Part shown: in pieces, positions 22,684-33,975 of the stretch
Position numbering within the stretch: position 1 is the first letter of the stretch
How the letters are laid out: every line of letters begins with the position of its first letter
NCBI GenBank assembly: GCA_030407085.1
Contig: CM059582.1
Coordinates: 198,818,001 to 198,882,000, forward strand
Reading direction: 5' to 3'
DNA length: 64,000 bases
DNA from: Trichopria drosophilae
Taxonomy: Eukaryota > Arthropoda > Insecta > Hymenoptera > Diapriidae
Translations under genes and position numbers: made by a program
The notes under the pieces: model-generated
The model's database searches: none
Told to the model about the DNA's origin: nothing
The model's input: only the letters and a program-made list of their open reading frames with translations

Positions 22684-23788
22684 TCTTATACCCCGTAAAA
22701 TAAATATTGTAATTACTGAAATTCCATATGTTATTCATAAGAATCTTCGTCTTTTAGCATTTACTTATTATCGAGTAAAAGATATTATATTAAATTCCCC
22801 AGTTTCAAAAGAATATTTTATTATGTCTAAAAGAATACATATTTTAGCATTTTAAAAATTCTAGTTTTTTATAGGTTATAATATTGAAGAATATTATGTA
22901 ATATATAAAGTTTCGGGAATTAATACAAACTTTTAAGTACAAAAAATTCACCGTTACAATGTCTCCTTTTGATACACATCATCAGAATTTTCGAAAATCA
23001 CGTTATTCTTCATTACCAGCATAATTTATTAAACATAAAGTGTACATTAAAAATTGTAGGTATTTTGATCCAAATTTACGTTCTGAAAATAAATGTACAC
23101 CGTATCCACCGAAATAATTTTGAAAGTTTTATTATGAAATGTTATCAGATGTTGACTGATGTTATGAATCAGGTGTTTATAGGTTAGAAACAGGTTATTT
23201 TTTTTCTTTTATTATTTTAACAAGCGAAATTGCGTTTTTACACAAATGTTTACACAATATTATTCTCAAGTTTTGTTAGATCTGCAGGTAATCTGGAAGC
23301 CATATACATTTGTAAAGCATGCAGCCAACTATATGTATTAAAGTTCAGTAGCGGTCATGACTCGATTTCCGCCGGACAAACAATATTTTCGAAACGTAAA
23401 AAATGTGTTCGTTTTACCTACGGCGAGCTGCAGCTTAAAAACGAAATCGAAAAAATTTCACCGGACGGGAATCGAACTCAAGACCTACGAGTTCGTAGTC
23501 CAGTACGTTATCGCATGAACTACGAAGCCGATACATACGATAATATTTTTTCGAAACTGGTTCATTGAATTATAGCAGGTAATCATTTTCCTTATATCCA
23601 AGAATTACCGCGTTTATGCTGGTTAAAATATGTGCCTTTTAACTGTTAAAAGAAAGCCGACTACGAGAAGTTTTAAAAATCTTTGTCTTTTAACCTGTAA
23701 AAGAAATATTTTTGTTCCTATATGTAAAAGACTGGCTTTTACGGGGTATTAGAATTCCAATACCCGATAAAAGACACTTTTCTCAGTG
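22684..23788. mobile_element. DNA element copy 2, longer, with nested SINE
   Basis: The left part TTCTTATACCCCGTAAAA matches the copy at 18.4 kb over about 200 bases. The right part continues through CTTTTACGGGGTATTAGAAT to the end CACTGAG (inverse, at 23782-23788), followed by TA. Between the halves sits a minus-strand SINE and other sequence absent from the first copy. No transposase frame remains. Confidence 0.6.
23201..23529 (-). mobile_element. tRNA-derived SINE, copy 2 (older)
   Basis: The minus strand opens GGCTTCGTAGTTCATGCGAT, with a B-box-like GAGTTCGATTCCCG. It then follows the same body as the SINE at 59232-59611 (TTTCGATTTCG, GCAGCTCGC, GGCGGAAATCGA). It ends in an A-rich run (AAAAGAAAAAAAATAA). 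The A box is damaged (GTAGTTCATGCG). Confidence 0.8.
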
Positions 23789-24249
23789 TATAAACGAAAC
23801 AATTTATGAAAATGTTACGACAATAATAATGATGGTAACGAGAAGAAGATTATGATCACGGGAAAAGAAAGTTAAACATCGAAGTTTATGCTAAAAAGAA
23901 ACATCTAGAAAACAATATCTATATTAGGGGCTAAAAACTGAATTAAAAAAATTGAACAGAAACTGAGATGAAACTGTCAATAGAATTTATCTAAGAAAGT
24001 TATATAAATGCGATCCACAAACTGGTCAGTACTGCGAGTTTAGTAATAAAAAAAATGGCGAATATTTAGACGAAATTTTCACCAAGGTTGATGCACCACT
24101 TTACTATCCCTTTTAATGACTTATATACACGCATATATAAAATGTTATATAAGGGTCGATGAAAAAATTAGTCTCAAAATTACATCGTTATACCTACCCA
24201 CCATTACAAATGTTTGATTTCATTACTGCAACTTCCGATTCTGCTTTAA

Positions 24250-24293
24250 GTTTTATTAAGTTTGCCCATTAATGTTAGATATATACTTTTATT
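24250..24293 (-). terminator. Polyadenylation signals of the ankyrin-PRANC gene
   Basis: On the minus strand AATAAA occurs at 293-288 and 257-252 (24xxx), about 160-200 bases beyond the stop codon. This is a normal spacing for a short 3' UTR. Confidence 0.5.
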
Positions 24294-24454
24294 CAATCCC
24301 TAATTTACAATTATAACATTGCAATATTTATGAACAGTAGGCCGTAAGTCATTAGTATAAGAAAAATATAATGCAACGTCCATCTAGTCAAAAATATAGC
24401 CGCACATTGGTGTACATTTGTTGAGTTGTGCACAAATTATAATAATAACTATTA

Positions 24455-25618
24455 TTAACTAGTACTGTCCAACACATTTACAGTTCCATAAGCTTTTCTT
24501 AAATATTCCAAATCCTTATTCGATAAGTAAAAAAATATTCGTCTAACCACTTGGTTCGGAAGGCCCATAGTAATAAAAAAGTCTTCTAACTCTTCCTCGC
24601 TTTGGTCTAATACAGCTTTCCTCAATATTCCATTCTCAAATTGACTTTCCAAGGTCGAGGAATATATAGGAAATATGTTGTAATATTCCTTATCTTCCAT
24701 GATATGAATTAACTTGTCGTTTTTGACGTATGCACTTAAGTAATTCCAATCATTAGACAATATATCGTAGTACGTCATTTGCTCAAATATTCGAACACTT
24801 CGTAATTGATTTATTTCCTTTTCACATTTATAATAGTATTCTTCAAAATCTGGATCGTTACGAATCGAATGGAGAACTTTATCCTCGAGTCTTATTCCCA
24901 TTGTACACTGTCTCACCACGTGCGAAATAAAAAGTTCCGAAATGTTGCGATAGCCCTTAGCGATAGCTAACGACAATGGACTTCTACCGTTTTCATCTTC
25001 ACTACAAATATCGGCTCCGTTTCTTAATAAAAGTTCGGCCGTTTCCTTTCTACCTGCAATAGTAGCTACGTGCAGTGGCGTCTGTCCATTATGAGCTTTA
25101 GCATTAACATCACTGTAATGTATCAGGAGAGTCTTTGCGATGTCGGGGTTCGTTTGACATGCTGCAAAGTGAAGCGGCGTCTGGCCAAATTTAGTCTTAG
25201 CATTTACATCAGCTCCATTTCTTAGTAGAACTTCCACCGTTTCTTTACTATTCTTCATGGCTGCCATGTGCAATGGAGAATATTCACCCCTGGACTTGTT
25301 GGCGTTAACTTCGCCCGAATGCTTCAATAGGAGTTCTGTTATTTCCGGTTCTAACTGGCATGCCGCCACTTGTAAAGGAGTTTCGCCATTGTAGTCCTTT
25401 GCCTTAACGTCACCTCCAAACTTTAATAACAATGCCACGATCTCCGTATTTAGACAACCTTGCGAAACTGCGACGTGTAACATCGTATCTCCATCTTCCG
25501 TCCTTGCATTGACATTTGCGCCTTGCTTCAATAAGTCTTCTACATCGTGTACTTGCTCATCGGTAATAGCTTTGACTAATGCTGTTGCCTTTTTCCATTT
25601 CTCTCTCATGTTGATCAT
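24455..25618 (-). CDS. Ankyrin-repeat protein with PRANC/F-box-like C-terminus, 387 aa, intronless
   Basis: Residues 11-240 form about seven ankyrin repeats. The best are at 145-210, with GQTPLHFAA, GQTPLHVAT and the hairpin LLLRNGAD; the first and last are degenerate caps. Residues from about 240 form an acidic helical region ending in LPNQVVRRIFFYLSNKDLEYL (353-373), the F-box-like signature of PRANC domains. In that family the repeats bind a target and the C-terminus recruits Skp1-Cullin-1 ubiquitin ligase. Ankyrin-PRANC genes are known from poxviruses, Wolbachia and parasitoid wasps, where lateral transfer has been proposed. The ATG at 25618 is followed by an in-frame ATG three codons on; an in-frame TAG lies ten codons upstream. 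The single uninterrupted exon in an intron-bearing genome fits transfer or retroposition. There are no breaks. Function in this insect is unknown. Confidence 0.85.
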   Translation of the reverse strand: MINMREKWKKATALVKAITDEQVHDVEDLLKQGANVNARTEDGDTMLHVAVSQGCLNTEIVALLLKFGGDVKAKDYNGETPLQVAACQLEPEITELLLKHSGEVNANKSRGEYSPLHMAAMKNSKETVEVLLRNGADVNAKTKFGQTPLHFAACQTNPDIAKTLLIHYSDVNAKAHNGQTPLHVATIAGRKETAELLLRNGADICSEDENGRSPLSLAIAKGYRNISELFISHVVRQCTMGIRLEDKVLHSIRNDPDFEEYYYKCEKEINQLRSVRIFEQMTYYDILSNDWNYLSAYVKNDKLIHIMEDKEYYNIFPIYSSTLESQFENGILRKAVLDQSEEELEDFFITMGLPNQVVRRIFFYLSNKDLEYLRKAYGTVNVLDSTS

Positions 25619-25859
25619 GATACATCCGATTATATCAACGGCCTACCATAATTGCCTGGACATGATGGAATGTGTTACCTGCAGAAAATTAATTTCCAAA
25701 ATCAACTTGTGACATACAAATCTATTTAAAAAATAGTTTCGTAATCGAGCCTGGGCATTGCTAGCGTTTTTATTTATTAACTAAGATCTTAACAAAATAT
25801 TCGTTAGACAAAAAAACATCGATTAAATTCAGCTTCGATTAAATTCGACATTACATCTC

Positions 25860-26056
25860 TCTTATTATAATTAGTAAAGTTTTTCAATATGGCGCCAACC
25901 TCTCTTATTCTAATTTTCCCCTTACCCCCACTTACTTTGCTTGCGAGCTTGTGATTCGTGGACAATATTTTTCGTTGACTTTGCGTGTGATAGTGGGAGA
26001 AGACTTGTGGGAGAACGATTAGAATAAGAGAGGTTCGAATAAAAGAGGTCCTAGTG
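25860..26056. mobile_element. MITE with AACCTCTCTTATTCTAAT inverted repeats
   Basis: AACCTCTCTTATTCTAAT at about 25898 is matched by its inverse complement ending near 26033. The outer parts (ACATCTCTCTTATTATA and GGACCTCTTTTATTCG inverse) extend the pairing. It is non-coding and about 200 bases. Confidence 0.55.
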
Positions 26057-26117
26057 TATTTAAATTGAAATTGATGGTGCTAGTGCTGAAGGTATGAGAT
26101 GTCCTTCATTCCGAAGG

Positions 26118-26248
26118 TACACGGAGAGAAATTTCTAACGATTATAATACGGAACTGTGAAATCCGGTGAAGATTATGAAAACAAACAAATCTCGTAAGA
26201 GAGAGAAGGTGACCCATGGAATAAACATTAGAAATTTCTCTCCGTGTA
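26118..26248. mobile_element. 127-base MITE with CACGGAGAGAAATTTCTAA ends and TA duplication
   Basis: The termini at 26120 and 26246 are inverted copies with one mismatch. TA occurs at both flanks. The interior is non-coding. The Tc1/mariner-type target is clear. Confidence 0.8.
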
Positions 26249-26289
26249 TATAACCTTGCAACTATCAAAATTGTAAATAAACCAAACAT

Positions 26290-26348
26290 CAAACTCTAAC
26301 CTCTGGACTTAAAGCAAAGTCATTCTTCGATTTGTCAGTGTCAAAATG
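26290..26348 (+). other. Weak candidate first exon ending ATG then GTAAGT
   Basis: GTGTCAAAATG is followed at once by GTAAGTAGA, so the start codon would be the last codon of the exon. This arrangement is seen in some insect housekeeping genes. No matching second exon was recognised downstream, so this stays a possibility only. Confidence 0.2.
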
Positions 26349-28100
26349 GTAAGTAGATTTGTTTATAGTCACAACAATATAGTCACGAAAACTATAGCAT
26401 ACATGGAAAACGATCCGAACACAGAAAAGAGGATACGGATTCTTTCTCCCTGTTCAATATAACCTCAAAAGATGTTTTGCTTTGTACACATCCTGAGAAT
26501 TACGAAAAAAAAACGATATATACATTTTTCATTCGAAACGTACTTAACCTTCAAATTAATTTCCAGATATGTTGTAATGCACAAATCCTTACACTTGAAT
26601 GTTCAATCTTCAACAAATTACGCACTTAGTTTATTTCACGATTATTTTCTTTTTTTTACAATACGCAAGTGATATATTTGAGATATAAAAATTAAGGAAT
26701 AATTTTTATTTTGTACACCATTTTTATTTGTTAATAATCGGTTATTTTCGACAATTTTGTGTATAAATATTTTGATTTGTAGACGAGTGTATAAACCTCC
26801 GCCTTAAACAGTTGGGTAAGCACTACGGATCAATACGACACCGTACCATCCCTAAAACGTGATCGTAGATTAATGCGCACTAAGGTTTGACAGCCATGCG
26901 CAAAACACACAAAAATTTTCAAACTCTTGCTAAGAAATATGAATACATATTGAAGTCAAAAAATATTTGTTTGTTATAAAAGTTATAAATTGCTATTTCT
27001 CAGAAGTTCAAATATGAGCTTAGCAACCCTGATAACTATGAATATCTTTTGAAAGATTACCACATAACAAAAGAACAATTTACGTGAAAATTAAGTAAAT
27101 TCACGTTAAAATGTTTAAATTAAAATTCGGGATCTATAAAGATAATTCTTATTATTATATTCGGCAATTTTAAGGATATCTACTTCCAATAGTTGGTGGT
27201 CAGTTCTTAATTAATTTCTTTCGTTTCCTGTAAGTAGCCTTGTATCGTCATTAGAATCACCCTTACTCGAATTTTGAACGATTGATAAAGTCATTTTTAA
27301 AATTCCGTTTTTAATGTAAATTTCTTCTTTATCGGCTGACATCACTAGAATACCCCTAACGGTACGAATAACTTGTTCTGTGCTACAATGATTCTAATAT
27401 GTATTACCATCTAATTGTGAATGATCAGGGAATTGATTAATTTTGATTTGTTAATAAAATACAAAGGTACTTAGAAAGTGAAACATTTAAGTGGGTTAAA
27501 TAAGTAATTTTATAAAACAATCCCTACATATATGTACATTTTATATAGATAACGAGTCCTGTAAATAACGTATATTCTTCAAAAATATTGAAAAACTTAA
27601 TGGAAGAACTCTGAAGAATCTACTTGTGTAGGTAACAATACAGTCCAAGTATCCGCACATTGAAATTTATGGATTTAGTTCAACATTTTGCAGGTACGGA
27701 AACAACAGAGCTTAAAAATTTCTTGAACTTCTGAGACGAAATTCATCGTACGCCGTAAAAAATGTTGACGTAAAATTACAAAGGAATTGTAAAATTAAAC
27801 TTAGGTTTTCCTAGCGGTAGTGTAAAATCACAACTCAATAAACGAGTTTGAAAAAAGATTTTATGTTTCAACATTTTTCTATTTTGACAAACAAGCAGAC
27901 ACCTCATGCATTGAAAAAGCTTCAAGGAGATGTTTCAACATTACTAGCTTATGGAATTCTAAAAAAATATGTAGATTTTAACGATGCACAAGCTTAAGAA
28001 GGACAACAAATTTCTGCGCTGAAAATTATTTTTCAACATTTCGGTGAAGATTTTCAGTAGTTACTCACAAGCATACCGGTAGTTCTTCATTTATGTTCTA
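26349..28100. other. Non-coding DNA
   Basis: AT-rich sequence without recognised domain, terminal repeat or splice-bounded frame. Confidence 0.4.
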
Positions 28101-28189
28101 ACATGGCCAAAGTCGATCGCTTGTTTTCTAGAATATGGACGAATGTGTTCACCGAATCTGTTACCGAAAAAGTGAACTTTTTTTTAGAA

Positions 28190-28560
28190 ATTGGAGTCAG
28201 TTTTCAATCATTCAAAATGGCGGATCCAACATGGCCGAATTTGCTGTTTAAAATTGTAAAAATCTGTCGTCAAATTGAGATTCAGCAATTCAACATACCC
28301 AATAAAACCTAACTCTGGTGTATATATGTTGCTTTATTCTCTATTTAATCATTCTTTTATAATCACGTGAATATTGAAAAATTGTCCAATTTTGAGCGGC
28401 CATATTGGATTTTACGTTAGAATTTTCGAAATTTGACCTCAAATTTGGATCCCGCGATTCAAAATACCAAATAAAACATAAGGCTAATATATATCTGTTT
28501 GTTTATTCGCTGTTTATTCAGTCTTTTATAACTACTTGCATACACGTAGTCTACAGCGAA
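28190..28560. repeat. Diverged tandem repeat, unit about 187 bases
   Basis: Two successive units share AATAAAAC(A/C)TAA, TATATATCTGTTTG / TATATATGTTGCTT, TTATTC and CTTTTATAA. Each is preceded by GGCGGATCCAACATGGC or GGCCATATTGGAT words of the ATGGC-type repeats found elsewhere in the window. Confidence 0.5.
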
Positions 28561-29128
28561 AGGGTTAAGAAAGTATTTTGTATCAAAACCGAAGTTGAAA
28601 AAATCGAAAGGAACATCCTACTCTTATCAAGATCGCGTTTCAAGATTTCAATGTCAAAATTGAGTTTCAGTCATCGCGAAATTCCAATATGGCACCAAAC
28701 TTGGTAAAATAATGAGAAATATTTATTTCACAGATATTAAAATATTGGGATTCTATTCAAACTAGAAAAAGGTGATCAAAATTTGAATTTTAAGAAAATA
28801 TTTTATCATTGGAACGACCACAAAATGGCAACCTCAATGAAAACTTCTTTGAAAATTTCCAAACGCTTTAACTTGAACACTTTTTCTACTACGATCTTTT
28901 CAGTCAACAAGTTTTCCTTAGAATCATTACTTTTTATAATATGATATTACATAATATTACATCGGGCATCATAGGTCAATGAAGAAAAGCCATGCCAAAT
29001 GATATTTAAAAAGTCAAATTACCAAAAAATTATTCTTGCAAGAATATTAAAATGAATTGTAAAACTTAAATCCAATGTGTGATTTATTTATGGCCATTAC
29101 AATTCGCCACTTGTCAATCAAGACAATA

Positions 29129-29911
29129 CACGCCCAACGTTTCGACCCATTATTTAGGTCCTCCTCAGGGGCAACTATTATAAAAATATGAAAATATAAA
29201 AAATATAAAAAATAATATAAGAAATAACATAAAAACATAAATCAACTTAAAACTACACTTTGATCAACGTACTTGATTGAGCACTGCTATATGACAGACT
29301 AAATTTAAATTCAACGAAGGAAAACAATAATACGTCAAGAATCTATACATGTGTGTGTGTGTGTGTGCATATTTAGGCTGTATACAACTCAGTGTGGAAA
29401 TAAATACCTATTGTAAAATCGATGTTAATCGTTATTTAATATTAAACTATTATAAAAAGAACTTAATTTGTCAGTATCCGTGCGAAAATTTATACTGTTT
29501 TCATTTTGTTTGATATATATCATTTCTTTAATATTCCTTTTTTTCCAATTACTCTCAATGTCCAAAATTTTAAACTCCGCGAATTTAAGATTATGACCTG
29601 TTGTTAACATGTGTGACGTGAGCGCAGTATGTCCAATATGTTTCTTCCAATTATTTTTATATTCATAATTATATACGAGATTTCATGTATCTTTTCGTCT
29701 GTCCTATGTATACAGATTGACACTCACTACAATCAATCTCATAGATCACATTTGATCTAGTCAATTTGTCAATCTTATCGATCTTTGTTTTAAAAATTAG
29801 TTCTAAGGTGTTAAAACCTTTATTGACAATTGAGATATTAAATATTTTGTATATACTCTTAATCATGTTGTTAAATTTTTTAATTTTAATAATAATAAGT
29901 AGAATGACCAA
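29129..29911 (-). mobile_element. Penelope-like retroelement relic: GIY-YIG domain plus hammerhead-like motif
   Basis: Minus-strand translation at 29862-29669 gives NVIYEIDCSECQSVYIGQTK, the GIY-YIG start with the paired cysteines of Penelope-type endonucleases. After a shift, 29650-29425 gives HMLTTGHNLKF, FKILDIESNWKKRNIKEMI and INFRTDTDKLSSFY, the usual C-terminus. The reverse transcriptase is missing and the frame is broken. About 250 bases further on the same strand (29168-29129) is CTGAGGA, a stem with AAATAAT loop, then GAAAC, arranged like a hammerhead ribozyme. Such ribozymes are known from Penelope-like elements. The base at the expected cleavage site reads G, so activity is doubtful. 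Confidence 0.8.
29349..29367. repeat. (TG)n microsatellite
   Basis: A run of nine TG units directly visible. Confidence 0.9.
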
Positions 29912-32430
29912 AATTGGTTTGGCGCCTGATGTTGATTAAAATTAGACGTCGGTGTATGACGGGTTTCATTTCTTCAGGCGCAATGTATGTCCAGTAAAAA
30001 TATATGTGTTGAGTTCGTTTTTTATTCTTTACAGTATTGCCAAATCAATTTGTACTATAACAAGACAAAAAATGTCGAATGGCAATAAATTCTACACAGT
30101 ACTGTAATATATATATGTATATATGTATATTAGTTTTCGAAGAAATTCCAACGAAAAGTTATAAACGAAATTGTGTATCGTGCGAAAGCTTGGTATAGGT
30201 ATTCGGCCTTCTAAAATGTTTAGCATTTGTAAACAGTATTATCATAAATGTATCCTCAAATTTGTAACTAAATTAAAAAAAAAGTTTGCGTAGAACTATT
30301 TTAAAGTCACGATGTCTCTTTTTCTAATTATAGCATTTAAATAGGTCCACATAATGTTTCTTCATAAAATGAAGTACTTGTAAAATAGAAGGAAAATTTT
30401 TGTTTTTACGGAAAAATTGACTGAAAATATTTTGATTTTTTTTTTACTTCTTAAAAAATGCGAATATGTTTTCTTTTTCTTAGAAATTTAAGAAGTGTAG
30501 CAAAAATAAACAATCCGAGATTTATGTGGAATTGTACGTGTAAGTTTATTTAAACTTACTTTATAAAACAAAAGGTGTCTGTTTTGTAAAACATTTTTTA
30601 CTAATACAGTATTGTTAGCAGTAGTAACTGTACAGTAGTAACAGGTATTGTTACCACTTGTCAATATTCTTTACTTTTCACGATACTTATAAAAATTATA
30701 AATTTATAAAAAAGACGCCAAAAATAAGTAGAAAACTAAAATTGAATTCTCAAAACTATGAAACCATAATTGATCGTCACAAGTGGTAGTCGACAGTTGA
30801 TACAAATTACACAAAATTAGATACCTTATAACCTTATAATTAAAATGCACCTAAACCTAGGATATTATGCAAAACTTATCCTAGAGTTATTTTATTTCCC
30901 CACTTTTGTTATTTACAGTCATACCAGAACTTATTCTAGATACATACATTACATGCATTTCAATTGCATATAATTCTACATATTTAGTACCGATTCGCAA
31001 ACACATGCTATTTTTAATATATGTATACGAACTTCTTATACAGGCGAAAAACTAAAATCGACTATTCGCCTCCGAGCGGTATTTGTATTGAAGCTTTGTA
31101 GAATCACATGCCCTCTAGTCACTATTTACAACTGCTAGTACTTTTTTATAGAATAGCTCGTACTGCGTTTAAAAAAAAAGTAGTAGGTACTAAGATTAAA
31201 AACCGCTAATATGCTGTTATAAACGTAGAATAACAAGCTAACACAGGCAACAAAATGTAAAATAGTGGCCAATTCTACTTTATTGCCTCAAACTAGTTCG
31301 TAAAGGGCGTACTTTATGGGCTCGGATGAAGAAAAGGTGTTTGTGATACAAAGTGCGGATTTTCGCATTTTAGATATTTTTAAAATTCACTTTACGCTCC
31401 CTTGCATAAAAACATATTGTTCGACGCATGTACGAAAATGTTTTTTGTACCAATATGCATACACTTTTACGAACGTGCATCGAAAACATTTTTGTGTATA
31501 AAGTCGAAGGTTCATGCGTAAAGCAAACTTTATGCACTGCATCTAATTTACGCACTCAATTTTTCCACTTTACGCGCAGAAAACAGAACAATAGTTTTTG
31601 ATGCAAGTATGTGTAAAGCATTAATTAAAGTAAAGAAAATTATTATAATTTTAATATTGTTACACAATATTTAACATTTCAATCCTTCTGTATAAATCTG
31701 ATGGAAAAAACTTTTTAAAATATGTATAGTTAAGTATAAAATGTAATGTACTAAGAAAAAAGCAAAAAATAACTAAATTCACTCTGCATCTGTATAAGGA
31801 TTGTACGAATGAGTCTGAGGTATGAAGCTTTGAAATGTTTTGTTTTGCCATCTTTTGATCGCTTATGTAATAAATGCCTTACTTTGATAGCAGCTGTGGT
31901 ATTGAATGTTTGTTACTTTAGAGCTAGTTGCATAATATACCTACAGTCTCTTTTATATCATGAAAATTATAATTTGAATCATCTTGAAAACGTATAGACA
32001 AATGCGCCTCACATATTTATCTTCAAAATTTGTAAAATACTACAAAAAATCGACATCAGGTATTTTATCATGTAAAAACCAAAATCCATGGTTATGTCAC
32101 ATGCTTGTACTTTGGACCCCACTTGAAATTTGAAGCGCTTTAAAGAGTTGTTGAGACCTAACTGATGACTACTAAGTATACAAACATATAGTTGATAATC
32201 TCAACTACTATCAGAGAGAACTATGAGTTTTTTTGGAGGAAACGTTGGAAAATATGTCATTGACAAAGGTCTGGGGTCCTAATGACTTCATGTGGCATTT
32301 AGGGGTTAACTACTCGTAAAATATTTGTACTTCCTGATAAAAATGGAAGCTTAAGCATACTCTACAAGATCCAAATTCCCGCTTCTTTTTAGACGCACTT
32401 AAAGCGTTCAACCAGCATGGATTTTATTAT
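29912..32430. other. Non-coding DNA
   Basis: AT-rich. A segment at 31340-31580 is rich in TTTACGC/GCGTAAA words in both orientations. A TTAACCCC motif (minus strand) at about 32330 resembles the ends of the TTAA elements described elsewhere. No gene recognised. Confidence 0.4.
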
Positions 32431-32452
32431 AATATATATATATATATATATA
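32431..32452. repeat. (AT)n microsatellite
   Basis: About eleven AT units in a row. Confidence 0.9.
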
Positions 32453-33299
32453 AAAGATGGCCGCGCCTCCCACTCTCCTCCGTCACGTTATGTTCGTGAC
32501 GCCATAGCCCTTCCTGAGGCCCCAACCCGCAAGGTGGGGGAAAAAGAGATCAGCGGCCGGTAAATATAACGAGACGGAAGCGGGCAAATAGGTTTAGAGG
32601 TAAATATAGCGGGTCTGTACTGTAATCATATTATATCAAGACATGCCGATTCATTTTAGTTTTTCCTCTGTTTGCAAATTACCTCGTTTGGATTCAAATT
32701 AGACATTTTATCATTGGCGTGGTAAAAATATTTTTTTACTTGCTAAAACTCATTTTTAGTGCACTCGAGATTTCAGCATCGCATTATGATAATAACGTGC
32801 GTACAGAAGTTCACTTGAAATCGCGTGCCAAGTGAAAACGCAGCCACGATACGTCGCGACGCGTCGACGACGTCGTCATCAAACAGAAAAAAATTCTCAT
32901 AAATTACGAGCTTGCGAGCCGGTAGACAGTGCTTTACGGGTTGAGCTTGACATTCGACCCTTTTAGATTTTGGGGCCCTGCCACGAAATCAAGATCGTCC
33001 AGTTCCAATGTTAATACACGCTTGCTCGCGCCGGTGCAAACTTGTCTTTTCCCGAGACGTCTGTGACGGTTTGCAGTCTGCCAGTTTCGCGCCAACCACC
33101 GACACGGGCACACCTGTGCTGTTTGCGGATACGAAATTTAAATTTGAATTGCGACTTTCGTCAATGTGAATGACGTAAAAGACACAAACGCGGAAGAAGT
33201 GACTTTTTTGTGCAAGTTGAAAGTTCAAATTCACTTTTCTGCATCAATCGAACAAGGATTTCATCTTCAGTATTGCAAGAAACTGATTTCGTGATTACA
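32453..33299 (+). promoter_or_regulatory. CpG-richer island with candidate non-coding first exon and donor at 33300
   Basis: Clusters of CG dinucleotides (for example CGTCGCGACGCGTCGACGAC near 32850) stand out against AT-rich surroundings. A clean donor, TTACA then GTAAGTATT, sits at 33300. This is how an insect promoter and 5' UTR exon often look. No downstream coding exon on the plus strand was recognised in the window. Confidence 0.3.
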
Positions 33300-33870
33300 G
33301 TAAGTATTATTTAGATTGGTTAAGGTTAGTCATGGGAAATCCATGAAAAAAGAAAATAACTGTCAACATATCCTGTAAATCACTTTAAAAAATACTACAT
33401 TTAAATTTAAATAAAATTATGATATATTTTCTACCCTCAAAATTTCTGATCCTAACCTCTGGTATAATTTTGGGTCTCCAATAAACTTTACTTTGCTGGT
33501 ATCGTAAGTAGTATGTTTTTTCTAGTTAGCTTCTTTTCAACTTTTAAAATACTTTAGATGCAGTAACTATTTATTGAAATTTTTTATGGTACCAGAATGA
33601 GGTTGGAAACATACCCAGAATCATATCGAAATCGATCTAATGCACAATCGAATTCATCAATTTCATAGCATTAAATCAACTTTGATAACCGCGCAAAATA
33701 CAGGTGTTTAGTTGATTTAATATCTTGACCGTAATATTTTGAATACTATTAAAACGTATACTGATTAACAGATTTAACTTTTTGGAATATGCACATGGAA
33801 AATTCCCCTCTAGTACATCATTAGCGATTAATTTCTATTAGAGAGAAAACGTGAAAACCGAAGCGTGTTT

Positions 33871-33975
33871 ACCTTCATTGGGCGCCAAATGTCACAGTCT
33901 CGGTTGTCCCTGAAACATCACGATGCAACCATTTCTGGGGAACACCTTCACAGGATCGTATATTTAATGATGAAG
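33871..33975 (-). mobile_element. LTR end with primer-binding-like site, copy 1
   Basis: On the minus strand a TGTGACA end is followed by TTTGGCGCCCAATGAAGG. This resembles the LTR / primer-binding-site junction of insect LTR retrotransposons. The 100-base block matches 45789-45893 (GATGCAAC, ATTTCTG, ATCGTATATTT). No gag or pol frame is adjacent. Confidence 0.4.

Noticed and set aside
23460..23529. Possible tRNA gene (B-box-like GAGTTCGATTCCC on the minus strand)
   Set aside because: The A box is disrupted, the cloverleaf does not close and the sequence continues into the SINE body, so it is a SINE head.
24455..25618. Bracovirus-type vankyrin gene
   Set aside because: Vankyrins are short and lack a PRANC end; this protein has seven repeats and the F-box-like C-terminus. 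No proviral segment junction was seen nearby.
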